A DNA stretch of 64,000 nucleotides, taken from Sciurus carolinensis (lineage: Eukaryota; Chordata; Mammalia; Rodentia; Sciuridae). The notes under the pieces are model-generated. The model saw nothing but the letters and a program-made list of their open reading frames with translations, did not search any database and had not been told where the DNA came from. Made by a program: the position numbers and the translations under genes. Positions 45,387-56,766 of this stretch are shown here, in pieces. The stretch covers positions 56,951,177 through 57,015,176 of the forward strand of contig NC_062214.1 of the NCBI RefSeq assembly GCF_902686445.1, in the 5' to 3' direction. Every line of letters starts with the position of its first letter. Positions within the stretch are counted from its first letter, which is position 1.

Positions 45387-46676
45387 TTTTTTGTCTCCTT
45401 CCTCTATGGGAACCAAAGAAAACAAGAAACTGACCAGGAGGCCAAAAGCAACAGGACGTTGTTCCCTCTGCAGAATTTGACATTGTAGATTGCCAAATTC
45501 CTTGTGAAATATTTTTCTCCCTGGGCTAACCGTGACATCGTTCTTTCTGCTTTTCTTCAAGCAAATATTATGATTACTCCTCCTCTGTTTCCTTAACTGC
45601 ATCCTCTTTTTCATCTTGCTTGGAAAATGTGGTGTTCCTTGCCCTTATCTCCTCCACAGTCCTCTTTCTTAGAGACAGAAACTATGAGGGTTGTCACCAT
45701 TTGTAGCATGTTTGTGTTAACGCTCTCACAAGATCATTCATTTATACAACACCCATTTGTCCCCAGCTCTCACAAGAAAGTTGCTAAGCAAGTTTGGGAA
45801 ACGTGCTGAGAAATGACAGTCCTAGAACTGAGATTTGCTGCTTCTATACTACCAGCACTGACACTGTATCTGTTCTAATTGGCTGGCTTCTGTGCTGTAG
45901 TAGTGGCTAAATATTTTGACTATTATTTTATACTATTCCTAGGTGGAGTGTACTGAACAATAGATAAGACTGAAACCCAAAGTTCTCATCTTCCTGAATC
46001 TCTAATATCCATTTTGCCAGTTTAAAATTTCCTATTGATACCCAAAATTCCAGCATCTAGTTTTGACAAGATCCTGGTTTGAAAGTTTAGGTCTCTTTCC
46101 TTTGAAAACCTGTATCACAGACATCAGAGTGCAAAGAAACTTCAAAAAATGGGCTGATTCCATATTTTGTAAAAGAGAAGTTCTTTCTCCATGAGGGACT
46201 GTGACTTAACCAGTCACACAGTTTGAGTAGAACTCAACCTCAGTGTGTCAGCAGTTTTAAGGACTTGGAGGAATTTTTCAATTTCCTACTGGCTGCCCTG
46301 TAATGCAGACACAATAATAAGATTCCACAGACAGGATGTGGCTTTGAATTACCAAGAATGTGTGAAGATGACATGTGTGGGCGTGTGCATCCTCTGTGAT
46401 GGCTGGAAGGACAGAAGAGCTGCAGTGCCATTCCTAGACCAAACCTTGAGCTGCCACACATTTTATCTGCATATGCACAATGCCATTTATTTTATGGTTG
46501 TCCTTCCCACATGGCACTTCAGCAAGGCCCTTGCTGTTGCCAATTTAGCTGTCATGACAACGATAGGCATGGATTTCCCAGGGACAGTTTAATTTCAGAC
46601 AATACATCCCAGAAGTGTTTAGTATACAGGCACTCAGAGATGTTCTGGATTGCTTTATGTACACATGCACACATGT
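43540..46676. other. No recognisable gene; T-rich tract at 45.35 kb
   Basis: About 3.1 kb of unassigned DNA. A (T)n/TTTTC tract at 45350-45392 could be the tail of an antisense retroposon, but no SINE or LINE body is recognisable next to it. The 177-codon reverse ORF 45081-45614 runs through that tract (poly-Lys) and is not credible. The 115-codon ORF at 46245-46592 has no known similarity. Confidence 0.4.
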
Positions 46677-46677
46677 G

Positions 46678-46704
46678 CACACACACACACACACACACAC
46701 ACAC
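46678..46704. repeat. (CA)n microsatellite
   Basis: About 13 perfect CA units after an imperfect acacatgcac lead. Confidence 0.95.
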
Positions 46705-48353
46705 TGGAGATAGGAATGTCCTCTGCTGGATCTTGTGTCTTGATATTTCCATAACAATATGTGGCCACTTTACTGATTAGAAACATAGCAGAGAACAAGA
46801 GGCAGGAAGACTGACAATGAATATGTGACAGCTGACAGTCTGATAGCGAGGGAGGAGACAAAAAACCATGGCAGTGAAGGACTATCCTGGGTAGTGACAA
46901 ATTGTTTATTACAATTCAATGCTGTATGATAGTAGGGGCTAATACGAATATTAATAATAAAAATCCTGAAAAGTGAAAATGAAAAAATGTTATTTTTTTC
47001 ATATCTTTGATTTTAAAATACTGGGATATATAATATATACATACGTCATAGTTTTTAGGAAGGTTTCCACTCAAAATGGTTAAAAGGTCTCAATGGTGCT
47101 TTATTAATAGTATAAGAGTAATACTAATTGTGGGGAGGAGGAGGAGGAAGAGGAATCTTTGTTTCTCTATAGTCTTATTTTTTATTTTTCATTTGTATTG
47201 TTCATTGGATCTGATGAAATAGGCATGACTCTAACTATGGTTTGGCTAGTAGTTGAGGATGCAAATGGGTAAAATACGTGAAACAGAATTTCTGGGTTGC
47301 CCTCGTTGGATGGACTATAGGGATTACTCCTTCTGTGTGTCTCAAAAAGTGTGGTGTCCATTTTTCTGAGCCTTTCAGATGACTTCTTGGTAGACCCCAC
47401 ACTCCAGATGACCCCAAGAGCATCCTGTATAAAATACTTCCAATAGTCTGCTTGGGAAAGTTTGGCCATGACTATTTTCTGGCCCATTCTCACAACCATC
47501 TCTGTCTCTGCCCCCAGAAATCTCCATGACACAGCAATGTGTCTGATTTCAGCATTCCCTCCTTTTGACAGTGACATCCGACAGTGCAAGGCAGCACTGG
47601 GAGTAGGAACAGAAGCAAATATCTCCCAGCACCGATGCAAGAAACTATCCCTTCTCCCACAGTCTCCATCACGCCGCTTCACCTGCCATTTGCACCCATA
47701 TTTTTACCCTTCGTTGTTCTTCTTGGACTGTCAACGGATGATATTGTCCTCTAGTGTATCAGGGGTCTCATTCATCATGCTGGTTGTCAACTCTGAAGGG
47801 TATGATCATCTGTCATTTCTATCAAACTTCTTAGTTCTTGCAAATTAGATCCGTGAGTGGGTTTGGCCCATCAGTCCTCCAGACAGGCCTTGGTGAGTTT
47901 GAACCAGAAAGGGTCATATTTTCAGACTTGGATCTGGTACAATTCTTATGAGCAATGACATATCCTTTTGAATCTACCTTGCCACCTGATCGTGAACAGT
48001 TTCAAGTAAATTTCAACCAGCTCCATGCTGGTGCCAGTGGTAGAATTTCTACCCTACGCAGTAGATAAATTCTTCCTCCTTTCATATCCCGAGATGAGTT
48101 TCATTCATTTCCTTAGATGCCCTGGCAGGATTGAGCATCAGTTCCCCACAGTAATGGGTGATCAGATCATGCATTCAAGCATGCATTTTTTTTTTCTCCT
48201 TTCACTCCTCTATTCTTCCTTCCTAGTAGCTGGTCTCAAATAAGCCATTGTGCCTTTAAGTTTTTGTTGAAAGTCTTCCTTCTTCTCTGGATAAGTGGGT
48301 TGAGGGGGAAAGGAGAAAGTGGAGCCCAGACTAAGGCTTTCCTGTTTGAAGTT
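46705..48353. other. No recognisable gene
   Basis: Unassigned. The 166-codon reverse ORF 47182-47682 overlaps a 128-codon forward ORF (47462-47848); neither shows a known domain. An old processed pseudogene cannot be excluded for about 47180-48200, but I found no parent. Confidence 0.35.
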
Positions 48354-48424
48354 AAAAACAAAAACAAAACAAAACAAAACAAAAAACCCAACAAACAAAA
48401 ACAAAAACAAAAAAACAATAATAA
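48354..48424. repeat. (AAAAC)n A-rich low-complexity tract
   Basis: Repeated AAAAC units with AACAA variants, continuing into ataataat. It may be the tail of an unrecognised retroposon. Confidence 0.9.
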
Positions 48425-48439
48425 TCAAAGGAAATAAGA

Positions 48440-48640
48440 GCCCATATTCATCAAGCATGTACTATGTGCCAAACACAATTGAAAACACTGTATGTTCTAA
48501 CAATGCTAGTGCAATGCTAGTGTGTTTTACAAATGAGGAATGTGATTCCATGTTTCAGTGATTATCCTGAGTACCATGGATGGTAGAATTAAGGCATGAA
48601 ACGGGTTAGGATTTCTGAACCTAGATTCAGAGTTCTGCTC
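48440..48640 (-). repeat. MIR
   Basis: 'catcaagcatgtactatgtgccaaacacaattgaaaacac' then 'ttttacaaatgaggaatgtgattcc' are antisense MIR landmarks. A small internal duplication (aatgctagtg twice, 48501-48521) is present. Confidence 0.7.
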
Positions 48641-50899
48641 TCTCCATGAGACTTAAGGTAAGACTTCAGGGGCTTTGGCAGCTAGGGATGCACACAATTC
48701 ATTTATTAGCTGGCTAAGGATATTCTGGTGTGAGCAATGTTCAGAAGAGTTGCTTGGAGTTGAGGGTACCAGCTGTCTCCTGTGTACTTAGGCTAGTCAA
48801 ATGCAATATATTCAACCTTTCTCGGTTTGTGGGCAGCTTGAGTACCAGTGTACAAGAATACATTTCTGGGATCCTCAGGACCAGCATGATTCCACCCTCT
48901 ACACCAGGAGAAGGCAGGGTGTTCCCTGTTTTTTTGCACAAATGGTGACTAGCAGCTTTGACTGTCCCTTGGCACACTACTGTTTGCTTCAATGACACAT
49001 GCATGCATACATGTGTGCACGCACTCACACACACACCCTCCTTAAAACCAGGAATGGAAATAAGGGCTAACTGAGTTGTTAAACATTCTCTGAAAATGAA
49101 GAACTACAAGCCCCTCCTCTCATATGCAACCCAGCATTGACTTCATGACTCCAACCTTCTCCTGTAATCAAGCCCATACCTTCGGAGATCGACTTAACAT
49201 CTTTTATGAACCTCTGCTTAGACCTTCACGCTTCAGAGACTCCAGTGCTTCATGTTGGGTAGGGCTCACATCCCCGAAAGCTGTCTCACACCTCCACTCA
49301 GAAATTGCAGCCGGCCATACCACTGGCTGGTTTATGATACAATAGCTTCCTTGGAGCGTGCTTATAAATATTTATAGCACCAAGTAAGCTGTAATGGGCT
49401 GCTATTCAAACACACCTGCTGGGGAAGAAAGGAATAAAAAAGAAAAGGAAAAAACTCCACATACACACTTACACATATTTATGCCCACTATATGAAGGTC
49501 ATTTAAGCATTTAGACCTAGAGAGCATGTTGCAGAATGATCAAAATAATCACTGCTTTCCCAGGGTCTGTGGTCCCCCCACACAGTGTCCTCTGCAAGGA
49601 AGAAGGGCAAGGACTCATTTTGTTTTCAAATGTTGCTTCTTCCTAGTAATAATGAACACGTTTGTTGAACTCTGGAAAATACTGAACCAAACAAAAAATA
49701 AGAAAAAAATACTACCTATATATTTTACATTAGAGAGGAAATAGTGTTAACCTTTTGGAATATTTCTTTCTAGGCTGGAGGAAATATGTACTCTATGGAT
49801 TCTTCAATAGGTTCTTTTGAGTGTTGCTTTCTTACAAACAGTTAATGTTACAGATTCTTTAAATAGTTTAAAAACCTTCCCTAATTTGATAGTAGAAAAT
49901 GATAATGTGTTGTTCCAATTTGTATTGATTTAATTATAGAGGGATACTTGCTAACTCTTAATAAAGTCATTTTCTAACATTACCAAGTGCTAAGACCCTA
50001 GAATGGGGAATGAATGCATTCAGGCGAATTAGAAGTCTGGAATTAGACTTCCAGAAGTCTGACTGGTGGAGCAGCAAGGAACTTTCCCCTTCAATGTATA
50101 GTAATCATTATCATTCTGTTTTTGTGACCTGTATATTCAGGTCATGTAATGCTTTGGGTTTTGAGTGGCATACCCGACAATACAGTTCTCATGTTTTCAT
50201 TCAGTGAGTGTGGGTAACATGTTAGGAGGGACATGCTTTATTTCATTGCTCCATCCAGACATCAAGCTGGCTTTCAGAATAAAGAATGGCAAGGATAATA
50301 TTGCTCTGAGCTTTCTTCCAAAGATTTTGCAAAACACTCCCTCTCAGAAGCCTGGAAACAATTCTCATACCAATCTTAAAATGGTCAAGAAGGGGCTCAG
50401 GTTAAACTAAGTAAAAAGAAGGGGAACGAGTCAAATGAAAGATCATGAATCAAAAAGTGTATATGCATGCCATGTTCTTTACTTGTTGTATTTTGCCTTT
50501 GCAAATCTTGGGAATAACCTTTGGTAGTTTAATAAATAAGTGTGCTTCCAATATGGCTTTTGTTTGTTGTTTTTCTGCAAATTTTCAGGCACCTGCTGTA
50601 TCATATTCTGTATTTACTTAAAGAGTAAAGACTTAGGATCATTAAAAAAATGAAGCCTTACTGAGTACACATTGCTTGTCAGACTTAGTCTGAGTCCAGA
50701 TAAAAGATGGAAGATATGTGGAGCTTTTATCCAAGGCAAAAGGCACAGAGACCTGAGGACTGGACAGTGCTCACCTTAACTAGGGCTTTCAATGTTTTCC
50801 ATGAGGTAAAGCCCATCAATAGTGGGATTTTAGTGTGTGTGTGTGTGGGGGGGCAAAGTGAAAGGTGTTTTCATGATGTCTGGGTAACACATAGTCACA
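48641..50899. other. No recognisable gene
   Basis: About 2.2 kb unassigned. A short GTGTGT/GGGG run sits at 50833-50853. ORFs up to 97 codons (48741-49034 -) overlap on opposite strands without known similarity. Confidence 0.4.
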
Positions 50900-51640
50900 A
50901 CTTTTTCTTGACATAGGAAGTGGGCAGCTTTACAATGGAAAAATCTGTCAACAAGTGATTAAACTTAGCATCATTAAGAACAGGTTAACCAGATATCATC
51001 TGCCTCCTGATGTGGTGAAAAATGAACTTCAGAACTACCCACAGGCTTGTCTTACCTAAGATATTTAAGATGAAACTAATAAATCTTGAATTCTACCTTC
51101 CAGATTACAGGAAATATGGGCAATAGATGAACAAGTTAAACAACACTATGAGAAGATAATCAGATTAACAGAAAGTGGAATATTTGTAATAACACTAACT
51201 CAAAAAACGATGGACTAGTGTCTGGTGTCTTTGTCAATATAATATCATGAAAAAAGGTGGAAATTATTTTAGATTAAGGAAATCTAACAGATTTAACAAG
51301 CTAATGAACTATGTCTCTTTGATTAGAGTCTGACTTAAAATACTCTAACTATAGAGGAAATTTTGGAAAACAGTGGGGAAATTTGAATATGGTCCAATAG
51401 GTAGATGATATAAGAAAACCACTGTTAGTTGTAGTAGGTTTGAATGTTATCATGTGTCAGATAATAGGATGTTCTTGTTTTGGAAGATAGGTTATGAATG
51501 ATTTGAAAATTGTCACAAGGATCCATCAATAAATAAATAGATGGATAGGTAGACATACAGAAAGACACAGTAATATAGGTAGATGGAACAACTTTGGCAA
51601 AATACCAAAAATCATGAATCTTGGTAGATACATAAGTAGT
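50900..51640 (+). repeat. Unassigned ancient repeat-like segment
   Basis: 'accagatatcatctgcctcctgatgtggtgaaaaatgaac' and, 420 bp on, 'ggaaatttgaatatggtcc' with 'ataataggatgttcttgtttt' follow an order I recall from a dispersed old mammalian repeat. I cannot name the family. Confidence 0.35.
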
Positions 51641-52056
51641 CATTGTAAAATAATTTCCGCTTTTGTACATATTGAAGAATTTTCATTTTACAACGATCAT
51701 TTTTTTAAAGTCTTGTCTCTGTCAGGTGACCTCAAAATCCCTGGGGAAATGAAAAGGAATTTCATTTCTATTAAATTTCTTTCATGTAAAAACAAAAGTA
51801 GGGAGTGTAAATTCAGGGCACTCATTCAGAGATTCTTGGGTTTTCTGGGATGTCACAGGAAGGCTACCATTAATGTGAAATATCACAATCTTTGTGACAG
51901 TTCTCTTTAATTTTTCCCCTAAATATTTTACTGCTCATGTTTCTTTGCTTCACAGTAGTTGGTTGAAGTAGAAAGTATGTCTGTTTAGAGTCCGAAGTTG
52001 TGGGTATTAATTCAAGGTAGCTACTTTTAGATGCTGGGCCTCAGACAGATTATTTA
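51641..52056. other. No recognisable gene
   Basis: Unassigned DNA. The 98-codon ORF 51614-51910 has no known similarity. Confidence 0.4.
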
Positions 52057-52254
52057 ATTTTTTTTCCAGTACTAGAGATTGAACTCAATGTGGTATAGCA
52101 CTGAGCTACATCCCCAGCTATTTTTATTTTAATTTTTTTTTCGTTTTGAGAAAAGTTCTTACTAGGTCATTGAGGCTGGGATCAAACTTGGGATCCTCCT
52201 GCCTCAGCCTCCTATGTCACTGGGATTATTGGCATGTGCCTCCACACTCGACTA
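52057..52254 (-). mobile_element. B1-dID dimeric SINE (antisense)
   Basis: T-rich tail (52057-52066), ID-like half in reverse ('ccagtactagagattgaactcaatg', 'agcactgagctacatccccagc'), linker (about 52120-52145), B1-like half in reverse ('gatcctcctgcctcagcctcc', 'ggcatgtgcctccacactcg'). Confidence 0.88.
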
Positions 52255-52269
52255 CTTAATCTCTTAATA

Positions 52270-53195
52270 TTTACTTTTTAAAAACATTGTTCTAATTAGT
52301 TATACATGACAGTAGAATGCACTTTGATACATCTTACATAGATGGAATATAATTTCTTATTCTTCTGGTTGTACATGATGTAGAATCCCACCAGTCATAT
52401 AGTTCTACATGTATGTAGAATAATAATGTCTGATTCATTCTATCCTTCCTAGTCCCATACCTCTTCCCTTTACTCCCCTCTACCTAATCTAAATTAACTC
52501 TATTCTTCCCTATACACCCCCACCTTATTGTGAATTAGCATCGCATATCAGAGAAGACATTCAGTCTTTACTCTTGGGATTGACTTATTTCACTTAGTAT
52601 GATATTCTCCAGCTCCATCCATTTACTGGCAAATGCCATAACTTCATTCTTCTTTAAGACTGAGTAATATTCCATCATGTATATATACCGTATTTTCTTT
52701 CTCTGTTCATCTGTTGAGGGGCACTTAGGTTGGTTCTATAGTTTAGTTATTGTGAGTTGAACTGCTATAAACATTGATGTGACTACATCACTGTAATATG
52801 CTGATTTTAAGTCATTTGGGTATAAACCAAAGAGTGGGATACCTGGATCAAATAATTCCATTCCAAGTTTTCTGAGAAATATCTGTATTGCTTTCCATAA
52901 TGGTTGCACCAATTTGCATTCCCACCAGCAATGTATGAGTGTACCTTTTCCCCATATCCTAGCCAACATTTATTGTTGCTTGTACTTTTGATAGTTGCCA
53001 TTCTGACTAGAGTGAGATGAAATCTTAGAGTAGTTTCAATTTATATTTCTCTAATTGCAAGAGATGTTGAATTTTTTTTTCATATATTTGTTGATTGATT
53101 GTATTTCTTCATCTGTGAAGTGTCTGTTCAGTTCCTTAACCCATTTATTGATTGGGCTGTTTGTTTTCTTAAACTCTGCACTTTGGATATTAGAA
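52270..53195 (-). mobile_element. 5'-truncated L1: 3' UTR and ORF2 C-terminus (antisense)
   Basis: 'attagttatacatgacagtagaatgcactttgatac' is the reverse of the 3' UTR seen at 41200-41305. ORF2 follows: the reverse ORF 52736-52969 carries [20 protein letters not shown], the zinc-knuckle region of L1 ORF2. Its CX3CX7HX4C knuckle is damaged at the start (LARIWGKGT for a [14 protein letters not shown] sequence). The piece ends near 53195 within the region upstream of the knuckle. It is about 0.9 kb long, a typical 5' truncation. Confidence 0.9.
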
Positions 53196-53261
53196 TTATT
53201 TCCTTCACAGAATTACTGTGAAGCTAGGAGAATGTTTTGTGAAATTTACTTCCATCTTGCA

Positions 53262-53626
53262 TTGTCTAAATTTATAAACTAAAGCCCTAATCCCCAATAG
53301 TTGAGAATATAATAGTATTTGGAGATGGGACCCTCCTGAGATGATCAAGTTAAAACACATATTTAGGGTGGCCCTGAAGACTGGTGTCCTTATGAGAAAA
53401 GGACATCTGGATCCCCTGAGAGACCTCCAGAGTGTAAACACCCAGGAAAGCCTTTTGAGTACACAGTGGGAGGCAGTCATGTGCTAACCAAGGAGAGAGG
53501 CCCCCAAAGAAACAACCTAATAACACCTTAATTTTGCACTTATAGCCTCCAGAATTGTGAGAAATTAAATTTCTGAGGGTTGAACTATCCAGTGTATTTT
53601 GTTATGGTAAACTTGGAAAATTAATC
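53262..53626 (+). mobile_element. MLT1-type MaLR LTR
   Basis: 'aaagccctaatccccaatag', 'agtatttggagatgggacc', 'gactggtgtccttatgag', 'gagagacctccag', 'ccaaggagagaggcccccaaag', 'tatagcctccagaattgtgag' and 'ccagtgtattttgttatgg' are the ordered landmarks of an MLT1 LTR. Its start is lost or abuts the L1 fragment. Confidence 0.88.
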
Positions 53627-54044
53627 CATACTTACTCATGAAGATTTTCATTTTCTTTACATTCTCTTTATTAAACTGCTGTGTAACATTTTTACTTTCC
53701 AGGATCAGCACTTTTTTTTCTTTTTGTTCCTGAGGAGTTCAGTTATGGGCCCTGTCAACGCTAGAAGCCCTGCTCAAAGGATAAGCCCTGACATAGTAGT
53801 ACCTCCCGGGTCCTTAAGTCTCCTGATGAAATGATCAGCACTAGATTTTAATTAAAACTAGAAGAACCTTTCAGTTTGTCAACTGGTCATGTGCAAACAT
53901 TTAATGAGCGCCCCCTAGGGGTCATAGTGTTATGGGCACTTGAATATTTAAAAGAACAGTCATCAAATCAACACCAAATTATTTTGCAGCCATTAGACTA
54001 AAAGGGTCACAGAAGGTATCCCCCCTCTAAGCATTTGGGGAAAA

Positions 54045-54047
<3 letters not shown>
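53627..54047. other. No recognisable gene
   Basis: Unassigned. Confidence 0.4.

Positions 54048-54048
<1 letters not shown>

Positions 54049-54087
<39 letters not shown>
54049..54087. repeat. (AT)n microsatellite
   Basis: About 19 AT units with a ACAT lead. Confidence 0.95.
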
Positions 54088-54090
<3 letters not shown>

Positions 54091-56199
54091 TCCACTAATT
54101 TTAACTGACCTTCTTTATCTTACTCAAATGTTCTACCATCACTACTTTTGATATGTACATTCTTTTTAGAGAGCAAGTGATGTGGAAGATAAATACATCA
54201 TTTGATCAAATGAACCTCTCTTATGAAACAGCAATAAAAAATAGCATAAAGGCATTGCCCTCAGGGAACTTACACAAACTTAGAAGAGGTGCAAAATAGA
54301 CAAATGGAAGAGACATCAACAGGCAAGGCATGACTAACAGCCACATGAGTGCAGGGGATGGGGGATGGTGATTGACAGTGGGATGGGAGAGTGAATAACA
54401 GGCTGCTAGTACTGAGAGAAAACAGGAGGAAAGAGAGAGAAGGAGTTGAGGAACTAGAGTTTGGGGAAATCAAGCAAAAAGTAACTGAAAGGTAACCAAC
54501 CAAACAGATGGCGATAAAGATACTTCAGGCACTTCACAGCCCTAATGACTAAGATGGGAGAATGAAATTGAAATGGGACTGATTTAAAAACAAACCAAGG
54601 CCAGAGTGACCCAGCATAACAAGAATGTTAGGTGGGGAATACACTGGTCATGGCAGCCAGAACCAGACCTGAAGGAGAAGATAATCAGAGGATGAGGATG
54701 GTTGAAAATAAAATTTAAAATATAAAACACTACAATGTGCAGAGCAGGAACCATCATTTCAGCTCAGAAATAGTTCTTCACAAAAAGACAGGGAGGCTTG
54801 CAAATGGCTGATGATTCTGGATAAAATTAGAAATTGGAGATGGGGCATAGTTAGTATTATTCACATGGTTGTAGACTCTCAGAGTTGTGTGGCAATTTGG
54901 TTGCCGGTATGACATGAGGATGTAAGAAAAACGATAAACCTTGCAGGGAATGCATAAGAATATCTGTGTGCAGCAAAAGCTGAGTCTAGGGCACAAATCA
55001 TCCCTGTGCTTAGGAACAGGCCTCCAAAGGGGAGCCCAGGCCTGAGAGGAAAAGGACCACTCAGCTAAGATCCAGCATTCTCTTGTAAAGTCTCATTCCC
55101 AATTTCCTTCTCCCTTGCCAAAGTACTTATCCCTCTTTTTATATCCTTTTAATTCTTGTCCTGTTCTCCTCTCTATAGCCTGGTGTCCTCAGTTTTTTTT
55201 TTTCCTATTTTTCTACTCCCCTAAATCTTCAGAATATATAGGGCTATGCTTCCCTTGGTAGTGACTGCAGCCTCAGCTCTACAAAACCATGGACATGGGG
55301 TCTCCATGGCTGAGGGAGCCAAGAACTGTATGATTCACTCATACATTCCCAGGTAAAGGCAGCACAGTTACTGCTTATGCATGGCTCCAGAGTATGCATG
55401 TGAGATAGAATATAGACGTGGGTAGTCTGTTTGAAAGCAATTCATTAAAAACTCATTCTCAGACTGAGCCACAAATTCCTGTAGATTATGGCTTCCTTAG
55501 CTGAGTGTGAGAGGAAGTGGTGGACTTACCCTTAGCAATTGAACTTTATGAACCATGGGCATTTTAAACACAAGCTGCACCTTAACCTGGGGTATTGTGT
55601 ATACTCAGAGGTGCTGAGGAAAAAACACAGAGTTGGGGGACACCAGATTCATATCAATCACCCCAAAGTCACTAAGTCTGAATCTCCTTACTAAGTGGAA
55701 TGGCACTAGGAAGTTCTCATTGCTACTAAAATGATGTTTCTGTCTCTGTTTCTTACCTCCCTCTGCCATCATGAACCTAGTTTGTGAATCTATTTTGATG
55801 AACATTCCGCTCAGGTGTCTGTCCACTTGCAGGAAAGCAGAATGGAGGTGAGTGGTCTGAAATCAGACAATCATTCAGCAGTGAAAGTTCCCAAGAAGAT
55901 GGTGGTGGGAAGTGGCACCACCCCCCATAAGCCATATAGAATGTTCTCTAGGGAGTTTTGGTGAAGGAATAATGAAGTGTTACTCTATGAACAATATGTG
56001 ACTACTTCCAGGTTGGTGCGTGGGATAAGTCAGAGTCCTGTCCTTTTATTCTTGAAACAGAGAAACCAGGAATGCTTATACCTGGTCCTTTCCTATTCTT
56101 CAAGTGTCACTTTCTCAGAATTCAATGTAATGACATGTGAATTTATAGATCAGTGGAAGTCTCATGTAAGCTACTCTGTAGAGTGACTCTGAGTCCAGA
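54088..56199. other. No recognisable gene
   Basis: About 2.1 kb of unassigned DNA; a possible L2-like phrase near 54250-54275 ('gcattgccctcagggaac'). Short ORFs only. Confidence 0.4.
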
Positions 56200-56398
56200 T
56201 TTAGAGATTGGATAGACCTGGGTCCCAATTCAAACTCTGCAATGTAAATTGTAGAATTGGGCAAATTATTTAACCTTTATGAGCCTCAGATTTGTCTTTG
56301 TAAAGTGGATATTACAAGACTTACTCTTCAGGGGTCCTGCAATAATGTGTAAATAATGTGTAAATAAATGAGATAATGTGTAATTCCTGCCACATTCT
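56200..56398 (+). repeat. MIR with internal tandem duplication
   Basis: Sense MIR order: 'gacctgggtcccaattcaaactc', 'gggcaaattatttaacctttatgagcctcagatttgtctttgtaaagtgg', 'aaatgagataatgtgtaa'. The 12-bp unit aataatgtgtaa is duplicated (56341-56364). Confidence 0.8.
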
Positions 56399-56407
56399 AT
56401 ATGACGA

Positions 56408-56766
56408 TGTGCAGTTTGGATCTGAAATGTCCTCTAAAGACCCACACATTAAGGGCTTTCTCCCCAGCAGGCATTAATGAAGGTGGTGGAACTTTTAAGA
56501 TGGAGACCTAGTGGGAGATTTCCATCTTGAGATCACTGAGGGTGTGTCCTCAAAGGGAACAGTGGGAACTCAACCCCTCTCTCTCCTTCTCTTTGATTTT
56601 CTGATGAGAGGTTTTCTCTTCTACTGTGATGTGCTGCCACAGGCCCAAAGCAACAGGTCAACAAATCATGAACTGAAACCTCACTTTTGTGAGCCAAAGT
56701 GGACCTTTTCTCTATAAGTTGATTATCTCAGGTATTTGTTATGGTGATGGAAAACTGACTAATACA
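56408..56766 (+). mobile_element. MaLR LTR (MT/ORR1 style)
   Basis: Starts TGTGCAGTTTGGATCTGAAATGTCC, then 'ggtggtggaacttttaagatggagacctagtggga', 'gcccaaagcaacag', 'aactgaaacctca', 'aagttgattatctcaggtatttgttatgg', and ends CTGACTAATACA. About 359 bp. No matching 5-bp duplication was found at these borders. Confidence 0.8.

Noticed and set aside
45081..45614. 177-codon reverse ORF
   Set aside because: It depends on a T-rich tract translated as poly-Lys, and the rest is not recognisable.
46245..46592. 115-codon forward ORF with several Cys and His
   Set aside because: The Cys/His spacing fits no zinc-finger pattern, and there is no supporting context.
47182..47682. 166-codon reverse ORF, considered as a processed pseudogene
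   Set aside because: No parent protein, no poly(A) tail with duplication, and it overlaps a forward ORF of similar size.
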